A stretch of DNA of 43,141 nt from Deltaproteobacteria bacterium (GCA_002747805.1 PDQP01000012.1:1-43141); one strand, 5' to 3'. Counted from the stretch's first letter, positions 26,211-34,983 are shown. Translations and numbers: made by a program. Notes: a model not told the origin generated them from the letters alone.

Positions 26211-26621
26211 ATGCTAAAAAGATTTTCCATCTCCATTGAGGAGGAACTGCTGAGTATCTTTGATGAATATATTCAGGAAAAACAATATAATAACCGATCA
26301 GAGGCCATTCGTGACTTAATCCGTAAATCGTTTATCAAAAAGGAATGGGAGGCCGGTAAACAGGTGATGGGAGTGATAAACATGGTTTATGATCACCACC
26401 GCCACCAGATTCAGGAAAAGGTTACTGAAATTCAGCATGATTACCACCATCTGATTATCTCCACCACCCATGTTCATATGGATCATGATAATTGCCTGGA
26501 GGTGATAATCGTTAAGGGACTGGCCGAAACGGTGCAGGAACTGGCCGACCAGCTCCTGGCCCTAAAAGGCGTCAGAGACGGACATCTTGCCATGACCAGC
26601 ACCGGCAAGGCCCTTTATTGA
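26211..26621 (+). CDS. nikR: NikR, nickel-responsive ribbon-helix-helix regulator
   Basis: This 136-aa regulator has an N-terminal ribbon-helix-helix DNA-binding domain (1-45, KRFSISIEEELLSIFDEYI, then NRSEAIRDLIR). An ACT-like nickel-binding domain follows. All four high-affinity nickel ligands occur at the same residue numbers as in E. coli NikR: His76, His87, His89 and Cys95 (THVHMDHDNC). It is probably a true nickel sensor. It follows the amino-acid-type importer by 27 bases, with an AAGGTG ribosome site. I found no GTATGA/TCATAC operator pair nearby. Confidence 0.96.
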   Translation: MLKRFSISIEEELLSIFDEYIQEKQYNNRSEAIRDLIRKSFIKKEWEAGKQVMGVINMVYDHHRHQIQEKVTEIQHDYHHLIISTTHVHMDHDNCLEVIIVKGLAETVQELADQLLALKGVRDGHLAMTSTGKALY

Positions 26622-27029
26622 TGAATCAGGGCAGAAATGAATTAGGGCAGAAATTGATTAGGGCAAAAATAGATTTTGCCCCTACACCTCTGTCCTCTGA
26701 TTCCCGATATGTAGGGGCGGATTCCATATCCGCCCTTCGGATTTCAATATTCGCTCATGTTTAGGGCAAAAATGGATTTTGCCCCTACACCTCTTTCCTA
26801 TGATTTCTGATTCCATATCCGCCCGTGCCGTGTTTAGGGCAAAAATGAATCAGGGCAAAAATGGCCCCGCTACTAAATTGATGATTACTTTCTTGCTCTC
26901 TGTCAGGTGTACTTGCAGGTAAAGACCTTTTCACTGCCTTGCCGCTTTTTGTCAATTTAGTAGCGGGGTTGCCCCTACATCTCTGTCTTCTGTCCTCTGT
27001 CCTCTGTCTTCTGTCCCCTGATTCCCCTA
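26622..27029. repeat. Intergenic palindromic repeat cluster (copy A)
   Basis: This 408-base gap has no gene. It is built from dispersed repeat modules. These include AGGGCARAAATGGATT units, AGGGCAAAA/TTTTGCCCCT stems (for example 26661-26687), one full palindrome GGGCGGAT-N5-ATCCGCCC (26715-26735), a half copy of it (26809-26824), and CTCTGTCCTCTGATT-like pyrimidine tracts (about 26687-26702 and 26979-27020). A second cluster of the same modules in the same orientation lies at 34640-34935. A 104-base inverted-repeat element is inserted at 26865-26968. Confidence 0.8.
26865..26968. mobile_element. MITE-like element with 17-base terminal inverted repeats
   Basis: CCCCGCTACTAAATTGA (26865-26881) is repeated exactly in inverted orientation at 26952-26968, enclosing about 70 bases with no coding capacity. 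The element interrupts an AGGGCAAAAATGG...TTGCCCCTAC hairpin unit of the surrounding repeat cluster, so it inserted later. No clear target duplication is visible. It looks like a non-autonomous insertion-sequence derivative; the parent transposase is not in the window. Confidence 0.6.
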
Positions 27030-28535
27030 TTACATCATCGAGTTTACGGCACCCTGAAAATAATCCTCTATCGCCAGCGAAATCTCCTGAATTGAATCAT
27101 TCTGGTTAATCTTCGACAGGGGATCAAGGCCAAGGGTATTATACAGACGCATCAGGGCATTTTGCCCCTCGGCATAGGTCAGCATGGTTTCCATCTGGGC
27201 GGCGGCTGCCTGCAGGTTGGCCTGAATTCTGGCAAAGCTGCCGCTTGCCTTGCGCAGGTTATCCTGATTGATCATCGAGGCAAGTTCACGGCTTACCTTC
27301 TGCAATTCGGCAGAATCAAGATACCTGGCCCTTGCCATATGATAGCGGTTGATAGCCAGATGAACCTGCGAGACCACCGCCATCGACAAGGCCCGGTGGC
27401 GGCCCTCGGCCAGACGTTTTTCCGCCTGATAGGCACCATATCGGCCAAGGCTGCCGGCACTAGTGAGCAGATTCCAGGTTAGCTGCACGCCGACCTCGCT
27501 CCAGTCATTATTGTACAGATACTCGTTGCTGTCATGGGTATACTGCCCATAAAATTCAAGATGGGGAAACATCTCCAGTAGGGATTTACGCACATCTGCA
27601 CTGCTGACCTTGAGCTTGCTGTCTTCCATCAGCAGTTCCGGGCGGTTGAGCAGGGCAAGCTCCTCCAGCCTTTCGGCATCGCTGGTCAGCTCCGGCAGTT
27701 CCAGCCTTTCGCTGCCGGGAGCCACGGCTATTTTGGTGCCGGGCGGCAGATTAAGCAGGGCGGCAAGATGAATCGGCCCTTGCGAAAGCTGCTCCTGCAG
27801 GGAACGCACCCGATAGCGGATCTGCAGGATTTCACGCTGATTATTCAGCCCCTCAAGCGGGTCAATCCGGCCGCTTTCGGCGAGCTGCCTAAAGCGTTCC
27901 AGGGCCTTATCACTTTCCTGCAGAATTTCGTTAATCCGGCCGGAAATCTGCTGGGCAATATAAGTCCGCCAATATGCCTCCTGTACATCCTGAATAATAT
28001 TCTGCACCACCTTGCGGCGCTGCTCCCCGGCCATGGCCGCATTATCTTTTTCCTGCTGCACATTATAATAGGCCAGCCCAAAATCAATCAGATCCCACGA
28101 GGCCCGCAAGCTGCTCAGGGTATGGCTCTTTTCCTGGGAGGTGGAATATTCCAGGCTCACATCGCCGGTGGCAAGCGAGCGGCTGATCGCTCCGGCCTCA
28201 TTATCACGGGAGGAATAACCAGCCTGGGCAACGATTTCGGGTAAAAATCCTGTTTTTGCCAGATCGAGATGCCTGATAGCCACCACCGTTTCCAGCTGCT
28301 TGACCCGATGATCAAGATTATATTTAACGGCTCTGGCAATGGCCTCCGGCAGGGTTAACTGGCCTTGCAGCGGCTCCTGCTTCTGCCCGCTGCGGACTTC
28401 CTGCCGATATTTCTGCATCCGCTCTTGCCTGATTTCGGGGTCAGACGCATAACTTCTTTCTTCTGGCTGTGAGGCACAGCCGCCTGATAAAAGCAGGCCG
28501 GCCAATATTGCCGCCGTAAACCTGATTCTTTCCAT
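27030..28535 (-). CDS. TolC-family outer-membrane lipoprotein linked to the giant surface protein
   Basis: This 501-aa outer-membrane efflux protein begins MERIRFTAAILAGLLLSGGC with a lipoprotein Cys at 20. It continues with the usual two-fold helical repeat (LPEAIARAVKYNLDHRVKQLE near 56-76; LNRPELLMEDSKLKVSSADVR in the middle). AAGGAGAGAGACAAG before the ATG at 28535 decides the start. It lies 69 bases downstream of the giant-protein gene on the same strand, behind a terminator-like hairpin. It is presumably the outer-membrane exit for that protein together with the adaptors at 35754-40081. It is only distantly similar in pattern to the TolC-type gene at 2705-4276. Confidence 0.92.
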   Translation of the reverse strand: MERIRFTAAILAGLLLSGGCASQPEERSYASDPEIRQERMQKYRQEVRSGQKQEPLQGQLTLPEAIARAVKYNLDHRVKQLETVVAIRHLDLAKTGFLPEIVAQAGYSSRDNEAGAISRSLATGDVSLEYSTSQEKSHTLSSLRASWDLIDFGLAYYNVQQEKDNAAMAGEQRRKVVQNIIQDVQEAYWRTYIAQQISGRINEILQESDKALERFRQLAESGRIDPLEGLNNQREILQIRYRVRSLQEQLSQGPIHLAALLNLPPGTKIAVAPGSERLELPELTSDAERLEELALLNRPELLMEDSKLKVSSADVRKSLLEMFPHLEFYGQYTHDSNEYLYNNDWSEVGVQLTWNLLTSAGSLGRYGAYQAEKRLAEGRHRALSMAVVSQVHLAINRYHMARARYLDSAELQKVSRELASMINQDNLRKASGSFARIQANLQAAAAQMETMLTYAEGQNALMRLYNTLGLDPLSKINQNDSIQEISLAIEDYFQGAVNSMM

Positions 28536-28557
28536 CTTGTCTCTCTCCTTTTTCTCT

Positions 28558-28595
28558 AAAAAAAAACAACCGGCTGCCCAGGACAGGCCGCCGGT
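28558..28595 (-). terminator. Terminator or attenuator between the giant-protein gene and tolC
   Basis: On the minus strand ACCGGC pairs with GCCGGT (outer six pairs, one mismatch, then three more), followed by TTG and nine T (28558-28566). It begins about 10 bases after the stop of the giant gene. The downstream tolC start has its own ribosome site, so partial read-through would set the ratio of cargo to channel. Confidence 0.7.
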
Positions 28596-28604
28596 CAATA
28601 AACC

Positions 28605-31600
28605 TTACATAAACAGGGATTCCAGTTTATCCATCTCCAGCCGCAGGAGATCCGCCTTGCTTAACTGGCTGCGCAGTCCCTTTGAACCCTCAAATACAGG
28701 CTGCAGCGGCTCCTCCTCCTCAAGCTCATCGGCAAGGATCAGCTCCAGATGCCTGTCCAACTGGCTGAGGGTTGAAGAGGTATCAGAATGACGGTGGCCG
28801 TTAAACTCATCTCCAGCCCCGCCCAGCACCTCATAACGCAGCGGCTCGCTAAAGGTGGTTCCCATGCCATACCAGCGTTCCACCCGCTCCCAGCTATGGT
28901 TGACCGTATCATGGATATATTGGCTCAGGCTGGTGCCGATTAGCTGATCCCCGTTGCTGTTCCAGTCAAGGGCGGTATTCAGATTGATTACCGGCTGCAT
29001 CTGCTCGGTTCCTATTTCGGGGCTGAACAGATCGCTGCCGAAATCCGTGGTTATTTCAACTATCGGCAGAAAACCGGCTGGAAGATCAGGCGGATATAAT
29101 TCATGGATGCCGGTACTGCCGAAGGGTGTCGGCAGCGGATGCGAAGGAGCAGGTTCCGGTTCACTGCTGGAAATCGGCTTGGGTTGGGTCGGAATCGGCT
29201 CCGGTATATCCGGCTGCGGCTCCACTGGTTCCGGTTGTTCCGGCTCCGGCTGTTCCGGTTCAGGTTGTTCCGGCTCCGGTTGTTCCGGCTCGGGCTGTTC
29301 CGGCTCCGGCTGTTCCGGCTCCGGTTGTTCCGGCTCGGGCTGTTCCGGCTCCGGTTGTTCCGGTTCGGGCTGTTCCGGCTCGGGGTCAGGCGGGGTATGT
29401 CCTCCACCGCCGCCACCGCCGCCGCCGCCACCGTTATCCGGCTGGCCGCTGCCAATAATGGTGATGGTCAGCTTGGCCGTGCTGGTTGAACCGTCCTGGT
29501 CGGTAATGGTATATTCATACTCATCGGTCAGCGTATTACCCTCATATAAATTCTTTACCTTCTCCGCATCGGGAAGATATTCATAGCTGCCATCCTGCTT
29601 CAGGGTTAATTTGCCGTATGTCAGATTGTCGTCAAAGGCCTCTACCGCACCATCTTTCGGCTCCTTGCCGATAATATCATTTTCATAGACATTGCCCGAG
29701 CCGGACAGGAGTTTGGGAACCTTAATGCTGTCTGCCTTGGCCTGCGGTCTGCTATCGGTTACCGCTATATCTATGGCAGCCGTTGCTGTTTCTTGAACTT
29801 TATAGCCTTTAGCTGTAACCTCAAAACGGTCCCGGCTTGGCTGATTATAGGTTGAGCCGTCATGCTGGTAGGTTTGGCTATGATCATGATCATGCACCTT
29901 GGGGTCATAGGTATAGGTTACCGTTACCTTATCTCCATTTTTAGCAATACCCGTTACTGTCATGGTGCCGTAATTGGCTGCTATTTCAGTCTCACTGAAG
30001 TGATTAAGGTCAATGCTTGTACCCCCTATGGTTAATTTTTCCACTCCCCCCGGTGCAAATGCCGTAAAAACATGGGTGGTTGGATCATTTGTTTCCGGCA
30101 GGGTTATATGGGTATCCTTGGCATCAGGATTTCCGGCATCTCCAGCAGTCGGCTCCACGGCCTTCTTACCATCCTCATCGGGGATATAGATAACCGCTTC
30201 GTCTCCGGTCTTGCCATTGATGGCAATGGTCAGCCTTGCCGTATCTTTGGAGCCATCCCCATCCTTGATTTCATAGGTAAAAATATCCTCAATCACCTCT
30301 TCATCATTCAAGATTTTCACCGCCGGATTATCCTTATCCAAGGTATAGGTATAGCTGCCGTCTTCATCTAGCTCCAGGGTGCCGTACTTACCGTCTATGG
30401 TCTCGCCAACCTGACCAGCATCAGGCTGATCCTTACCGGCAATAACTCCGGTTACCGGAGGATAATGTTTGCTGTCCATACCAAAAGCATCAGGTTTCAC
30501 ACCATCGGTTAGCACATTACCCTCTATCTCATTTGACGAAGCACCCTTTTCAATAGCCTTACCCCCATCATGGGCCTTTGGCCTGACATCGGTTACGGCT
30601 ATCTTGATCACGGCCTCTGCCGTCTCGTCCTTAATGTCAGTAACCTCGACCTGAAATTCCTTGATATTGGGCTTATTATAGGTCAGGCCCTGATGTTCAT
30701 AGGTGCCGGAATCATGGGTCTGCACATTGGGGTCGTAGGTATAATGGACAACGGCGTTTTTGCCATTATTTTCAAGATCAATGCTGGTTATGGTCAGGAC
30801 ATCACCGCTGCTGGTTGTTATTGTTGGTTGTTGAACCATATTATTCACGGAAATCTCTTCTCCGTCAATGGTTATGGATTTAAGCCCGTCTTCTGCGGAG
30901 ACCGTAAAATGATGATCGGCTGCATCCTCCGTTTCAAGGACGGTTATATGGGTGTCCTCTGCACTTGGGTTGCCCGAATCATTTAATAAAGGAGCAATCG
31001 CATCGGGACCATCTATATCGGGAATATCTATCTCCGGCGGGCCGCCTGTCTCGCTGACAATCTTGATGGTCAGAACTGCCGTACCCTTTGAGCCGTCCTT
31101 ATCGGTGATTTCATAGGTAAAGGTATCGGTCAGGCTTTTTCCATCCGCCAGCCCGCTAACTTGAGGGTTATTTGTATCAAGATTGTAGGTATAGGAGCCG
31201 CTCTGCCCTAATTTTAGAGTACCATATTCTCCTTGTATCCATGGTGGCACCAGACCAACTGCCGTCATAGATCCGCTTTCTCCCTTCATCACACCCGTTA
31301 CAGGCTTAGGCTTAACATCAGTAATCTCATCATTATGAACGACATTTCCTGTTACACTGTCATCATCCTTGGCTATGATGTTTTTATCAGCTACCGGCAC
31401 GGGCAGGCTGTCGGTTATGGCGATGTTGATATATTCTTTTGCTCCGCCATTGGTATAGTTAGTATAAACCCAAATTTTGTCTGTTTCTGGTTTGTTAGAG
31501 CTATGCGTCTGCACCTCTGGGTTATAGGTATAATATACCGTTATTCTGCCGGTGGTGTTATCCGTCTCGGTTCCGGTTATCTTGAAACTGCCCTCTTTAT

Positions 31601-34505
31601 CCGTTGTCAGCTCAAAAGCAGAAGGGTCATCCAGGTTAACAAATTTATTTCCTATTTGCAGACTGTTAAGCCCTTCCCCTGGAGCAATGATAAAGCTATG
31701 TGCAGACGCTCCGTCTGTTTCAAAGACGGTTATATGGCTGTCCTCAGGATTCGGGTTGCCGGCATTATGGTTTGTTGCCGGAATGGTATCTTTGCCGTCC
31801 TCATCGGGGATAATTATCAATGGTGTTGTATCGGTCTTGCCGTCAATGGTAATGGTCAGGTTTGCCGTATCTGTTGCACCATATTTATCGCTGATTTCAT
31901 AGGTAAAGACATCCTCAAGAATATCCCCGTCATTTAAGGCAATAACCTCAGGGTTATTATTGTCCAGTTCGTAGGTATAGCTGCCGTTATCATTAAGCGT
32001 TAAGGTTCCATATTTACCTTTCAGCCCTTGACCAACATTACTTGAACCACTATTTCCAGATAGATCGGCATCTTCTCCCGCAGCAACGCCGGTTACTGGT
32101 TCGTTGGCAGGAGCTGTACCAAGGTAATCAGCTATCGGGCCGTCTGTTAGAACATCACCTTCTATTGGCTCGGTCTCCCCCTCATCAATCCGGTGGGCAT
32201 CATCATAGGCGATGGGGTGCGTAGCCCGATAGGCAAATTCAGTTGGATTGCCCTTCTGTAGATTTTTGTAGATGGTTCCATCAGGGTCGGTATATTCAGC
32301 ATCAAATGCGGCATCATCTTTCAGGCCTTCATCTCGGTCGGATGCACCGTCATTATCACTATCGGCATCAAGATAGTCGGGGGTGCCGTCCTGGTCAGTG
32401 TCCCTTGGAACATTAAAATTGCCGCCAAAAACGTCGATGTTGAGTATCTTATCAAACTTGTTAATAACCCCATCTTTATCAGCATCCGAATTGTCGTTGC
32501 TGCTATCATGGTCTCTATAATCTTTGGTAAGCTGGGCCTCAATGGCATCGGCAATCTTGTCGCCATCGGCATCAAGGTCAAGATAATCCTTGGTACCATC
32601 GCCATCAGTATCCACCGGCTTTGTGCCTTGCGAGTTATCACCATCAAGATTGTCAATATTAGTATCTAGGTCATTATCAAAAATATCCATCAAACCATCA
32701 TTATCCGCATCACCGTTTCCAGAATATGATGGATCGGAACTTCCCATCGCCGCTTTCGATTCAGCAAGGCTTATGGTGCCATCATTATTGGTATCGGCAT
32801 CATTGATGTTTGCACCGCTTTCTATATAATCGGAAATACCATCATTATCCGAATCAAGATCAAGGGAATCAAGTGCCCGGTCTCCATCGGTGTCATTGGG
32901 GCGGATAAAACCAATGGCCATGCCCTGCTTGCCGCCCTTAAATTCCGTTGTTGACCAGATATATTCCGATACCCCGTCAGAGCGGAACAGCCCGATCCCC
33001 TTGTCGGTTTCCGCCAGGGTCATGGTCTTGGTGCCAAGACCGGTTATTGTGGGTTTGCCGGTTTTTTCATGTATCTCAATCTGCCGCCATACGGAGCCAT
33101 TGGTGGTGGCAGTCTGGGTTTCACTAGGCCGATTTGGATCACCGCCTTTATCACTGGATTCGGGGTCGGAAAAGACAAGAACAGGCAGAAAGGCCACATC
33201 GTTCTTATCTTTTGCCGTAATGGAAAATGTTACCCCGGGTTCTTTACTTGCGTCGCCTTTGGTGTACATGGCACAGTTTTCATCATTTACCTTATAAAAG
33301 GGATGAAGCAAGGCCCCATACCATGTATCCATATGATTAGGTTTCAGGTATTTGGCATCGTCATTCGCACTGGTTACTGTAATGGTAATTTCCGAGCCGT
33401 CGCCAAGCGTAACAGTCTGTGTATCACCAACATGAAAACCGTCCTGAACACTTTCATCATCCCATACCACCCAGTGAATCTGTTCGGTAAACTTTCCAGT
33501 GCCTTCGGCATTTCCTATTCCGGCAGTTCCCGGATTTTCCATGGTATCAAGGATGCCGTCATTATCATCATCAAGATCATCAATATCGTTCACCCCATCA
33601 CCATCGGTATCGGAGGGATCCAAAAGGCCCTGCCAGCCGGCGGCATTTTGCTCACCTAAAAGCACCGCCGCCTCAATACTGCCGGCTGCCGCCTCCAGCT
33701 CCCAGTCGCCGCCGGAGGAGGCATTGCCGGTATCATCGGTGGAGGCATTGATATCGGCATCGGTTATGGCCGCCATCTGGTCAATGAAATCCTGCCCCTC
33801 GCCGCCTGCACCGACCTTGCAGCCATAAAGCAGAATATCGCCGTCTGCAGAGAGCGATTTGCCCCAGAATTGGAGCATGGCCTCATACTCCCCGATATTG
33901 TCCTGATCAATAACCGTATTGCCAAGGATCAGCCCGCCGGTTTCGCCGTGGGAGATAATATGCACGGCATCCAGCTCCTGATACTGCTCAAGCACCGTGG
34001 TTATATCGGTCAGGGGCTGGCCGCCCAGTTCCACAATCAGGGTGGAGCCGGAGACGGTTCCGCTGGAGCTTGCCCCGACCAGACCGGACGGGTTATCATT
34101 GGCGGCATCGCTGACGGTTTCGGTGATTCCCTCCACCAGGGTATCGGCATCCTGAACTGCGGTATCAACAAAAACGACCTGCTCAATCTCGGTATCGCCG
34201 GTATCCAGAGGCTCGGCGGCCTGTTCGGAGCCGTAATCAGCGGCCGGGCTTTCCTGCTGTCCGGCAGAAGGCTGATTGTTTTCCTGCCCGGAAACAGCCG
34301 GGGCGGCGGTCTCCAGGCTGTCTGCCGTCGTGGTTTCTGCCGCCGTGTTCTCTACTGTTTGTGGAACCAGAACTTCTGCGGCGGCGGCATCCGCTACCAC
34401 TTCGGCACCGGCTCCATCATATAAGATACGGGCTTCAAGAGCCATCAACAGGCTCGGCCTTTTTGCCATCATACGCATTTGCTTGTAACCTTGGTTCCCT
34501 TTCAT
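28605..34505 (-). CDS. Giant DUF4347 / TSP3 / VCBS-repeat surface protein
   Basis: This very large acidic protein has 1966 residues from the ATG at 34505 (GGGGTGAAG upstream; an ATG at 34556 is the alternative). Domains in order: an N-terminal MALEARILYDGAGA motif (21-34), of the LEPR-type tag seen on large exported adhesins; an Ala/Glu-rich linker; DUF4347 (about 105-295) with HIISHG (His186) and LLYGC (Cys229); and calcium-binding TSP3-like DxDxDG repeats (295-320 and about 532-728) around a beta domain. Four VCBS-like repeats follow, starting near 826, 1090, 1371 and 1628 (YGTL.L...GSYTY...F.YEI.D..G), alternating with an IPDEDG...DTHITV.ET module. Then come an 11-Gly run, about ten PEPEQ repeats and a C-terminal domain of about 200 residues. 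No Sec signal is visible. A TATACT box lies at 34565-34570. Probably a surface adhesin exported by the adjacent adaptor/TolC proteins (inference). Confidence 0.92.
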   Translation of the reverse strand: MKGNQGYKQMRMMAKRPSLLMALEARILYDGAGAEVVADAAAAEVLVPQTVENTAAETTTADSLETAAPAVSGQENNQPSAGQQESPAADYGSEQAAEPLDTGDTEIEQVVFVDTAVQDADTLVEGITETVSDAANDNPSGLVGASSSGTVSGSTLIVELGGQPLTDITTVLEQYQELDAVHIISHGETGGLILGNTVIDQDNIGEYEAMLQFWGKSLSADGDILLYGCKVGAGGEGQDFIDQMAAITDADINASTDDTGNASSGGDWELEAAAGSIEAAVLLGEQNAAGWQGLLDPSDTDGDGVNDIDDLDDDNDGILDTMENPGTAGIGNAEGTGKFTEQIHWVVWDDESVQDGFHVGDTQTVTLGDGSEITITVTSANDDAKYLKPNHMDTWYGALLHPFYKVNDENCAMYTKGDASKEPGVTFSITAKDKNDVAFLPVLVFSDPESSDKGGDPNRPSETQTATTNGSVWRQIEIHEKTGKPTITGLGTKTMTLAETDKGIGLFRSDGVSEYIWSTTEFKGGKQGMAIGFIRPNDTDGDRALDSLDLDSDNDGISDYIESGANINDADTNNDGTISLAESKAAMGSSDPSYSGNGDADNDGLMDIFDNDLDTNIDNLDGDNSQGTKPVDTDGDGTKDYLDLDADGDKIADAIEAQLTKDYRDHDSSNDNSDADKDGVINKFDKILNIDVFGGNFNVPRDTDQDGTPDYLDADSDNDGASDRDEGLKDDAAFDAEYTDPDGTIYKNLQKGNPTEFAYRATHPIAYDDAHRIDEGETEPIEGDVLTDGPIADYLGTAPANEPVTGVAAGEDADLSGNSGSSNVGQGLKGKYGTLTLNDNGSYTYELDNNNPEVIALNDGDILEDVFTYEISDKYGATDTANLTITIDGKTDTTPLIIIPDEDGKDTIPATNHNAGNPNPEDSHITVFETDGASAHSFIIAPGEGLNSLQIGNKFVNLDDPSAFELTTDKEGSFKITGTETDNTTGRITVYYTYNPEVQTHSSNKPETDKIWVYTNYTNGGAKEYINIAITDSLPVPVADKNIIAKDDDSVTGNVVHNDEITDVKPKPVTGVMKGESGSMTAVGLVPPWIQGEYGTLKLGQSGSYTYNLDTNNPQVSGLADGKSLTDTFTYEITDKDGSKGTAVLTIKIVSETGGPPEIDIPDIDGPDAIAPLLNDSGNPSAEDTHITVLETEDAADHHFTVSAEDGLKSITIDGEEISVNNMVQQPTITTSSGDVLTITSIDLENNGKNAVVHYTYDPNVQTHDSGTYEHQGLTYNKPNIKEFQVEVTDIKDETAEAVIKIAVTDVRPKAHDGGKAIEKGASSNEIEGNVLTDGVKPDAFGMDSKHYPPVTGVIAGKDQPDAGQVGETIDGKYGTLELDEDGSYTYTLDKDNPAVKILNDEEVIEDIFTYEIKDGDGSKDTARLTIAINGKTGDEAVIYIPDEDGKKAVEPTAGDAGNPDAKDTHITLPETNDPTTHVFTAFAPGGVEKLTIGGTSIDLNHFSETEIAANYGTMTVTGIAKNGDKVTVTYTYDPKVHDHDHSQTYQHDGSTYNQPSRDRFEVTAKGYKVQETATAAIDIAVTDSRPQAKADSIKVPKLLSGSGNVYENDIIGKEPKDGAVEAFDDNLTYGKLTLKQDGSYEYLPDAEKVKNLYEGNTLTDEYEYTITDQDGSTSTAKLTITIIGSGQPDNGGGGGGGGGGGHTPPDPEPEQPEPEQPEPEQPEPEQPEPEQPEPEQPEPEQPEPEQPEPEQPEPEQPEPVEPQPDIPEPIPTQPKPISSSEPEPAPSHPLPTPFGSTGIHELYPPDLPAGFLPIVEITTDFGSDLFSPEIGTEQMQPVINLNTALDWNSNGDQLIGTSLSQYIHDTVNHSWERVERWYGMGTTFSEPLRYEVLGGAGDEFNGHRHSDTSSTLSQLDRHLELILADELEEEEPLQPVFEGSKGLRSQLSKADLLRLEMDKLESLFM
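29227..29392 (-). repeat. 15-base tandem repeat encoding PEPEQ units
   Basis: About ten copies of a 15-base unit (TGTTCCGGCTCCGGC-like on the plus strand, varying at third codon positions) encode Pro-Glu-Pro-Glu-Gln repeats in the giant protein. They sit between a polyglycine run (about 29405-29437) and the C-terminal domain. The stretch probably forms a rigid, extended wall- or membrane-spanning stalk. Its copy number is likely variable by slippage. Confidence 0.85.
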
Positions 34506-34639
34506 CGCTTCACCCCATTGTGAAATTTTAGCAGACAGCCCTAAGCGGCATAACATTTTACCGCAGTATAAACCAGATATAACAAAGTAAGACTATCCTA
34601 AAAAAAATCAAGGGAAAAATATGCGGTGCCGTTTTGCAT

Positions 34640-34935
34640 TATGGGCGGATTCTATATCCGCCCGTAATTGCAACCGGACGTAGGGGCGGATTCCATATCC
34701 GCCCGTGTTTAGGGCAGAAATGGATTAGGGCAGAAATGGATTCTGCCCCTACATCTCTGTCCTCTAATTTCTGATTCCATATCCGCCCGTAATTGCAACC
34801 GGACGTAGGGGCGGATTCCATATCCGCCCGTGTTTAGGGCAAAAACGGATTAGGGCAAAAATGGATTAGGGCAAAAATGGATTTTGCCCATACATCTCTG
34901 TTCTCTGATTTCTGATTCCATATCCGCCCGTAATT
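34640..34935. repeat. Intergenic palindromic repeat cluster (copy B)
   Basis: Three full palindromes GGGCGGAT-N5-ATCCGCCC (34643-34663, 34684-34704, 34809-34829) and two half copies (about 34773-34789 and 34913-34930) lie in a tandem array. One unit starting at TAATTGCAACCGGACG (34665) recurs at 34790, a 125-base period, and a third begins at 34931. AGGGCARAAATGGATT units and pyrimidine tracts lie between them. The modules match the cluster at 26622-27029 and face the same way. The rest of the 34506-35036 gap holds the giant-gene upstream region and the vapBC promoter. Confidence 0.8.
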
Positions 34936-34983
34936 TTAGGGATTGAGAGCCAATATGCAAGGGCAGGTTATGCCACATAGGTA

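Noticed and set aside
23566..26621. NikR operator (GTATGA, 16 bases, TCATAC) near nikR or the importer
   Set aside because: I looked for both half sites in the intergenic gaps and found no properly spaced pair.
26622..27029. Possible CRISPR array or small RNA cluster
   Set aside because: The repeats are irregular, palindromic and lack unique spacers of constant length; no cas genes are present.
29227..29392. Possible CRISPR-like short repeats
   Set aside because: The units are 15 bases, contiguous without spacers and in phase with a coding frame, so they are a coding tandem repeat.
28954..29586. Long open frames on both strands over the PEPEQ/polyglycine region
   Set aside because: They result from the 15-base repeat being open in several frames; only the minus-strand giant-protein frame has domain content on both sides.
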